Assembly (NCBI GenBank): GCA_023055505.1
Contig: JALIRH010000076.1
Coordinates: forward strand, 1,252,001 to 1,316,000
Direction of reading: 5' to 3'
Source of the DNA: Callipepla californica brunnescens
Lineage: Eukaryota; Chordata; Aves; Galliformes; Odontophoridae
DNA: 64,000 nucleotides
Shown in pieces: positions 57,901 through 64,000 of this stretch (its first letter is position 1; each line of letters starts with the position of its first letter). A model generated the notes under the pieces. It worked only from the letters and a program-made list of their open reading frames with translations, was not told the origin of the DNA and ran no database searches. The position numbers were made by a program, and so were the translations under genes.

Positions 57901-59045
57901 AGCAATAACGCAGTAGTGGGGCAGCTATGGGGCAGTAGTGGGGCAGCAATGAGGACGCTATAGGGAGACTATGGGGCATGTATGGAGCGGCTAGGAGGCA
58001 GCTATGGGGCAGGTATGAGGCAGCCATGGGGTGGCTGTGGGGCAGCAGTGAGGCAGCTATGAAGAGGCTATGGAAATGCTATAGGGCAGCAGTGGGGCAG
58101 CTACGGAGCGGCTATGAGGCAGCCATTTTGCATCTATGGGGCAGCAGTGGGGCAGCTACGAGGAAGCTATAGGGCAGCTATGGGACAGCAGTGGGGCAGC
58201 TATGGTGCGGCTATGAGGCAGCCATGAGGCAGACACGGGGCAGCAGTGGGGCAGCTATGGTGCGGCTATGAGGCAGCCATGAGGCAGATATGGGGCAGCA
58301 GTGGGGCAGCTATGAGCAGGCTTTGGGGCGGCTGTGGAGCAGCAGTGGGGAAGCTATGGGGCAGTAGTGGGGCAACTATAAGTTAGCAGTGGGGCAGCTA
58401 TGGGGCGGCTATGGGGCAGCAGTGGGGCAGCTATGAGGAGGTTATGGGGCAGCCATTGGCAGCTATGGGGCTGCAGTGAGGCAGCAATGGGGCAGCAGTG
58501 AGGCAGCTATGGGGCGGCTCTAAGGCAGCAGTGATGCAGATATCGGGCAGCTCTGAGGAGGCTATGAGGCCGCTATGAGGCAGTAGTGGGGCAGCTATGG
58601 GGCAGCAGTGGGGTGGCTATGTGGCAGCAATGGGGCAGCCATGGGGCAGGTATGGGGCTGCAGTGGGACAGCTATGAGGAGGCTATTGGGCAGGTATAGA
58701 GCGGCTATGTGGCAGTAGTCGGGCAGCTATTGGGCAGCTATTGGGAAGCCGTGGGGCAGCTATCGGGCGGCTATTATACAGCCATGGAGCAGCTATGGTG
58801 CAGCAGTGTTGCAGCTATGAGGAGGCTATGGGGAGGCTATGGAGCAGCTATGGGGCGGCTATCTGGTGGCTATGAGGCAGCTATCGGGCAGCTCTGAGGA
58901 GGCTATGGGGCCACTATGAGGCAGTAGTGGGGCAGCTATGGGGCAGCAGTGGGGTGGCTATGGGGTGGCAGCGGGGCAGCAGTGGGGCAGCCATGGGGCA
59001 GCTATGGGGCTGCAGTGGGGCAGCTATGAGGAGGCTATGGGGCAG
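54996..59045 (+). repeat. 11-bp minisatellite (GGGGCAGCTAT), main array
   Basis: About 4 kb of GGGGCAGCTAT, GGGGCAGCAGT and GAGGCAGCTAT variants. Each unit has a G4 run on the plus strand, so the strand has strong G-quadruplex potential. Longer stretches are duplicated inside (for example 56750-56870 and 57610-57740). Eleven is not a multiple of three and the consensus has no stop, so the ORFs are incidental. Confidence 0.95.
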
Positions 59046-59372
59046 CAGTGGGGCTGCTGGTTTCCCCCCGCTTCTTTTGTTGGAGTCCTCGCCCCTTCCA
59101 TGGTTGCCCACCAATGAGGACTGGCTGATCCCTCCCCCACATCGACGGCCCCGGACCCACAACCCCGACCCCACATCTGCAGCCCCAGCCCCATAACAGA
59201 GCCTTCAGACCCCTAACTGAGCACCCGGACTTAGAACCGAGCATCGAGCCCCATTAGCCCCAACCCCAGCCCCACATCCCCGTCCCTCACCCAACTCCGC
59301 CCCACCCCACCCACACCCTATTCCCCCCTTCTCCCTCCGCCACCCCACTCCTCCCCCCCTCCCCTTTCCCAC
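59046..59372. other. GC-rich sequence downstream of SGF29 exon 1 (probable intron start)
   Basis: Unique C-rich sequence with imperfect CCCCAGCCCCACA units. It follows the exon-1 donor on the minus strand and runs into the 11-bp minisatellite. I searched by eye for SGF29 exon 2 here and did not find it. Confidence 0.5.
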
Positions 59373-59448
59373 CTGCGTGTGCGCGAGCAGCCGCTGTAGC
59401 TCCCCCAGGAGCTCCACGTTGCGCGACCTCCCCCCCCGCCAACGCCAT
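59373..59448 (-). pseudogene. SGF29: SGF29 first coding exon with +1 G frameshift
   Basis: The minus strand starts ATGGCGTTGGC (MAL), then has a run of eight Gs, then SRNVELLGELQRLLAHTQ ending exactly at a CAG/GTGGGA donor. The known SGF29 N-terminus has the same MAL start, SR and ELLxELxxL pattern and TQ end over 25 residues. Seven Gs would give exactly 25 codons, phase 0; the eight present put the ATG out of frame with the coiled-coil part. This is a pseudogenising indel or a homopolymer sequencing error. It lies 21 kb upstream of the terminal exon on the same strand. Confidence 0.82.
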
Positions 59449-59568
59449 GGCCGAACAGCCCCACCCCCACTGCGCGCGGCTCTGGGAATAGCACTACGCG
59501 TGCGCCGGTCCCGGAAGCCGGAAACGGAAGTCCCCCCCCCCCGCAGATGAACGGAGCGGTGGAGTACT
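59449..59568. promoter_or_regulatory. Bidirectional CpG-island promoter of SGF29 and a divergent gene
   Basis: The 120 bp between two divergent start codons contain clustered ETS-type sites (CCGGAAGCCGGAAACGGAAG at 59513-59532) and many CpGs (ACTACGCGTGCGCCGG), without a TATA box. This is the usual form of a vertebrate bidirectional housekeeping promoter. Activity is inferred. Confidence 0.55.
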
Positions 59569-59771
59569 ATGGCGGCGGCGGTGGCGGCGCCGCGGAAACC
59601 GCGGAAACCGCGCGTTGGAGCGGCGGCGGCGGCGGCGGCTCCGTTGCCGTGGGAACCGCGGAAACTGCGGAAACTGCGGAAACCGCGCGTTGGAGCGGCG
59701 GCGGCGGCGGCGGCTCCGTTGCCGCGGAAACCGCACGTTGGAGCGGCGGCGGCGGCTGTACGGGAGGCACT
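59569..59771 (+). CDS. Candidate first exon of a divergent gene, expanded by GCG repeats
   Basis: ATGGCGGCGGCGG opens a frame of 67 codons up to a good donor (CACT/GTGAGC at 59772). It encodes Ala-rich and basic segments (PRKPRKPRVG, then seven Ala) repeated about three times, with the DNA unit AACCGCGCGTTGGAGCGGCGG. A stop follows at once if the donor is not used. I recognise no family; the repeat suggests minisatellite expansion within a 5' exon. A second frame from 59547 (MNGAVEYYGG) is also open and cannot be excluded. Confidence 0.3.
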
Positions 59772-59890
59772 GTGAGCTTTGGGGGTGGGGCTGGGCAGGG
59801 GCAGCGGCAGCGGCAGCGGCAGCGGCAGCGGCAGCGGGGGAGGGGCGGGGCAGGATTCCGGGGCCGCGCGGCGCTCTCTTTTTTCCCCTA
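59772..59890 (+). repeat. GCAGCG hexamer repeat and GC-rich intron-like sequence
   Basis: Perfect (GGCAGC)n lies at about 59799-59837, within G-rich sequence, followed by a short T-rich piece and the start of the 11-bp minisatellite. Confidence 0.7.
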
Positions 59891-61134
59891 GCACTTGTAA
59901 CATCTATGAGGAGGCTATGGGGAGGATATGAGGCAGCTATGGGGTGGCTATGGGGCTGCAGTAAGGCAGGTATGGGGCAGAAATGAGGCAGCCACGGGGC
60001 AGCAGTGGGGCAGCTATGGGACAGAAGTGGGGCAGCTCTAAGGGTAGCCATGGGGCAGTTATGGGGCAACAGTGGGGCAGGTATGGGGCGGCTATTAGGC
60101 AGCCATCAAGCAGCTATGAGGCAGTAGTGGGGCAGCTATGAGGAAGCAGTGATGGAGCTATGGAGTAGCAGTGAGGCAGCTATAAGGAGGCTATGGGAGG
60201 CTATGGGGCAGCTATGGTGCATCAGTGAGGAAGCTATGGGGCGGCTTTGGGGCAGCATTTTGGCAGCTATGGGGCAGCAGTGGGACAGCTATGAGGAGGC
60301 TATGGGGAAGCTATGTGGCAGCAGAGAGCTAGCTATGGGGCAGCTATGAGGAGGCTAAGGGGAGGCTATGGGGCAGCTATAGAGCGCCTATGTGGCAGTA
60401 GTTGGGCAGATATAAGGCAGCAGTGGGGCAGCTATGGGGCGGGAATTAGGCAGCCATGGGGCACGTATGGGGCAGCAGTGAGGTAGCTATGGGGCAGCTA
60501 TGGGTCAGCTATGAGGAGGTTATGGGGAGGCAATGGAGCAGCAGTGGGGCAGATATGGGACGGTTATTAAGAGGCTATGTGGCAGCTATGGGGCATTAGT
60601 GGGGCAGCTATGGGGAAGTAGTGGGGCAGATATGGGGCAGCAGTGAGGCAGCTATGGGGTAGCTATGAGAAAGCTATGGGGCAGCAGTGAGGAAGTAGTG
60701 AGGCAGCTATGAGAAGGCTGTGGGGAAGCTATGGGGCAGCTATGGGGCACCAGTAAGGCAGATATGGGGCACCAGTGAGGCAGCTATAGGGAGGCTACGG
60801 GGCAGCAGTGAGGGAGTAGAGAGTCAAATATGGGGCATTAGTGCGGCAGCTATGGGGCATTAGTGGGGCAGTTATGAGGAGGCTATGGGGAGGCTATGGA
60901 GCAGCTATGGGGCAGCTATAGGGCAGCAGGGAGGTAGCAATGGGGCAGCAGTTGGGAAGCTATGATGAGGCTATGGTGAGTCTACGGGGCAGCTATGGTA
61001 CACCAGTGAGGCAGCCATGGGGCAGCTATGGTACACCAGTGAGGCAGCCATGGGGCAGCTATGGGGCACCAATGGGACAGTTATGAGGAGGCTGTGGGGA
61101 AGCTATGGGGCAGCTATGGGGCAGCAATGAGGAA
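59891..61134 (+). repeat. 11-bp minisatellite, right array
   Basis: The same GGGGCAGCTAT family resumes on the other side of the CpG island in the same orientation. A 41-bp segment with GGTACACCAGTGAGGCAGCC is tandemly doubled at 60995-61050. It joins telomere-like DNA at 61135, with short shared sequence (CAATGA) at the junction. Confidence 0.93.
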
Positions 61135-62835
61135 CCAATTCCTATACCTTTTCCTTCCTCCAAATTGATTCCTAGCACTAACCCTAACCCTACATTAACC
61201 CTAACCCTAACCCTAGCCCTAGCCCTAACCCTAACCCTAACCCTAACCCTAACAAAAAATTTAACCTTAACCCTAACCCTAACCATAACCCTACCCTACC
61301 CTAACCCTAACCCTAACCCTAACCCTAACCCTAAACCTAAACCTAACCCTAACCCTAATTCCTAACCCTTACCTTAACTGTATCACAATCCCTATCCTAA
61401 TTCTTACCCTAACCCTAACCCTTACCTAACCCTAACCCTAACCCTAACCCTAACTCTAACCTTAACCCTAACCCTAACCCTAACCTAACCCTAACCCTAA
61501 TCCTAACCCTAACCCTAACTCTAATTCCTAACCCTTACCTTAACTGTATCACAATCCCTATCCTAATTCTTACCCTAACCCTAACCCTTATCTAACCCTA
61601 ACCCTAACTCTCACCTTAACCCTAACCCTAACCCTAACCTCAACCCTAACCCTAACTCTAACCTTAACCCTAAACCTAACAATAAATTTAACCCTAACCC
61701 TAACACTAACCCTAACCCTAATTTTACCCTAACCCTAAGCATACCCTAACCCTAACCCTAACCTAACCCTAACACTAATCCTAACCCTAACCCTAACTCT
61801 AATTCCTAACCCTTACCTTAACTGTATCACAATCCCTATCCTAACTCTTACCCTAACCCTAACCCTAACCCTAACTCTCACCTTAACCCTAACCCTAACT
61901 CTCACCTTAACCCTAACCCTAACCCTAACCCTAACCCTAACCCTAACAATAAATTTAACCCTAACCCTAACCCTAACCCTTACCCTAACCCTAGCCTAAC
62001 CCAAACCCTAACCCTAACCCTACCCTAACCCTAACCCTAACCCTACCCCTAACCCTACTTTACCCTAACCCTAATCCTAACACTAACTCTAACTTTACTC
62101 CTTACCCTAACACTAATCCAATCCCGAACCCTAACCCTAATCCTAGCCCTAACTCTAACTTTATTCGTAACCCTACCCCTAATCCAAACAATAACCCTTA
62201 CCCTAATCAAACCCTATCCCTATTCCTAACCCTTACCCTAACCGTATCACAATCCCTATCCTAACTCTTACCATAACCCAAACCCTAACCTAACCCTAAC
62301 CCTAACCCTAACCCTTACCCTAACCCTACCCTAACCTTAACTCTACCCTAACCGTATCCCTACCCTAACCCTAACCCTAATCCTAGCCCTTTCTCTAACT
62401 TTATTCCTAACCCTACCCCTGATCCAAACACTAACCCTTACCTTAATGTAACCCTAACCCTATTCCTAACCCTTACCCTAACTGTATCCCATTCCCTATC
62501 CTAACTCTTACCATAACCCTAACCCTGATGCTAATGCTAACCCTAACCCTGAATCTAACCCTTACCCTAACCCTATCCCTTACCCAGAAGCTAACACTTA
62601 GCGTTGTACAATACCTAACCGTACCCTAACCCTATCCCTAAACCTAAAAGGAACCCAAACTCTAACCCTAAATCTGTCCCTGAGCCTAACCTTCAACCTT
62701 ACCCTAACCTTAACCCTAACCCTGTTCCATTCTCTAAACATATCTGTAAGCATTACCTTCATCCTAACTCGAACTCTACCCTAACCCTATCCCTTTGACC
62801 CCAACACAAAACCCAGATTGAGCCTGACCCTAACC
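61135..62835 (-). repeat. Degenerate telomere-like array (copy C, CCCTAA arm)
   Basis: Begins with AACCAATTCCTATACC, found in copies A (about 12943) and B (about 27929), and continues through CCCTAA repeats to the strand switch. The 62466-62835 part is collinear with 28801-29170. Confidence 0.92.
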
Positions 62836-64000
62836 TAGGTAGCATAAAGTGTATGTAGGGTGAATTTGAGTTTTAGGGTCAAAGTTAAATTGTTAGTTTT
62901 AGGGTTAGGGTGAAGGATTGCTTTAGTTCTAGTATTAGGGTGTTTGGGGTTAGGGTTAGGGTAAGGATTTTGGAGTGGATTAGGTTTAGGGTCAGGTTTG
63001 GGGGAGTTTTGGGGTTAGGGTTAGATTTAGGATTAGGGTTAGCAAAAAAGTTGTTTTAGTTTTAGTTTAGGTTAGTGCTAGGATTAGGTTGAGTGTTCTT
63101 GTGAAGTTTAGGTTTAGGGTTAGGTTTAGGTTTAGATTGAGGTTTAGGGTAAGGAGTAGGGTTAATTTGACTTTTAGGGTCAGAGTAGAGTTAAGTCGTG
63201 TTAGGGTTAAGGTTAAGAACAGGATTCAGATTCCAATTAGGTTTTGGGTTCCTACTAGGGATAGGCCTCTAATTAGTGTTAAGGTTAGGGTTAGGGTTAG
63301 GTATAGGGAAAGGGTTAGTGTTAAGGCCAGGGCAAGTGTATGGTTTATGGTAAAGATTGGATTTAGGGTTAGGTTTAGATGTAGGTTTGGTTTGATCGTT
63401 AGGGTGTGAGAAGGCACCGGCCTTGGATTTCATTTGGAGATTGGGTAAGGTTTAGGAATAGGAATAACATTGGTGTTTAAAAGATGATTAGTGTTAGTAT
63501 TAGGGATAGGGTTACGGTTAGAGTTTAGTTAGGGTTGTTAGTTTTAGAGTGAGGGATAGGGGTATGGTTTGGTCTAGTACTTGGGTTAGGGTTTGGGATA
63601 GTCCTAGCATTAGTGTTAGGGTTAGGGTTCCGTTAGGGTTGTGGTAATCTGATGCTAGGTGTCGGGATTAGGGTTGTGCTTAAATGTGGGTTTGGTTTGA
63701 GGGTCAGAGTTAGGGTTAGGGTAGAGTTAGAATTAGGGTAAGAGTTAGGATTAGGTTTAGGATTAGGATAAAGATTAGGTTAGGATTAGTGTTGGCTTTA
63801 GGGTTGTGTCTGGGAGAAGGGTTAGTGTTAGGGATAGACTTAGGGTAAGAGTAAGTGTTAGGAATAGGCATAGGTTTTGGGAAAGTTTCAGAGTTTGGAC
63901 TGGATTTATGATTAGGGATAGGGACAAAGATTTTTTGAGATTTATGATTAGATTTAGGGAGAAAAGTAGGCTGACTTGTGGTGTTAGCAGTAGGTTTAGG
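62836..64000 (+). repeat. Degenerate telomere-like array (copy C, TTAGGG arm)
   Basis: Collinear with 29171-30335 with no indel; I counted about seven substitutions in 1165 bp. The island copy lies at 63631-63657. It runs off the right edge of the window. Confidence 0.93.

Noticed and set aside
59205..60069. Long minus-strand ORFs with Ala/Arg/Pro runs over the CpG island
   Set aside because: They pass through the promoter and GCG repeats. Only the short VELLGELQRLLAHTQ segment matches a known protein, and that belongs to SGF29 exon 1.
54996..61134. ORFs encoding GQLWGSYGAAM-like repeats
   Set aside because: An 11-bp stop-free repeat yields the same peptide in every frame; starts and stops are random and there is no promoter or splice context.
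1..64000. tRNA, rRNA or bacterial-type operon features
   Set aside because: None seen; all gene-like features are eukaryotic exons or retroviral.

Overview
The window looks like repeat-dominated heterochromatin from a bird, most likely a galliform (chicken-like) microchromosome. Evidence for this: a CR1 LINE remnant, three different avian-type endogenous retroviruses, GC-rich minisatellites interleaved with CpG-rich first exons, and long blocks of degenerate (TTAGGG)n. The species call is inference; no search was possible. No intact conventional gene is present. Pieces of two recognisable host genes, XPO1/CRM1 and SGF29, are embedded in the repeats.

Layout. 1-199: 11-bp minisatellite. 200-4622: minus-strand endogenous retrovirus (ERV1; LTR, Lys-type primer site, extra membrane-protein ORF, gag, pro, RT), cut off at the start of RNase H and inserted in a CR1 (4623-5130). 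5317-7993: four consecutive XPO1-like exons with introns. 8731-10110: degenerate TTAGGG DNA. 10115-17510: plus-strand gammaretrovirus-like ERV2 with a His-type primer site, broken by a 1.7-kb telomere-like insert flanked by a 15-bp direct repeat. 17511-18939: more TTAGGG-like DNA. 18940-25725: a 592-bp satellite in a regular three-monomer higher-order repeat. 25726-29170: CCCTAA-like, switching strand at 29171 to TTAGGG-like up to 30665. 30666-35034: class II ERV3 (partial pol, a 360-codon env ORF, 3' LTR). 35035-37015: 10-bp minisatellite. 37016-39077: GC-rich region with a promoter-like CpG island and the last exon of SGF29 (minus). 39078-49292: CCCTAA-like DNA with one solo LTR. 49293-54995: 8-bp minisatellite carrying two LTR-like insertions. 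54996-59045: 11-bp minisatellite. 59046-59890: CpG island with the first coding exon of SGF29 (minus) and a possible divergent gene. 59891-61134: 11-bp minisatellite. 61135-64000: a second copy of the CCCTAA/TTAGGG strand-switch block.

The two SGF29 exons lie in the correct order and strand about 21 kb apart, with only repeats between them and no internal exon that I can find. The first is frameshifted in a G run and the last has lost its stop codon. This is either a gene destroyed by repeat expansion or a collapsed or mis-joined assembly.

The most unusual structures are the telomere-like insert in ERV2, the 592-bp higher-order satellite lying between inward-pointing telomere-like arrays, and a conserved non-telomeric island repeated inside the telomere-like DNA.
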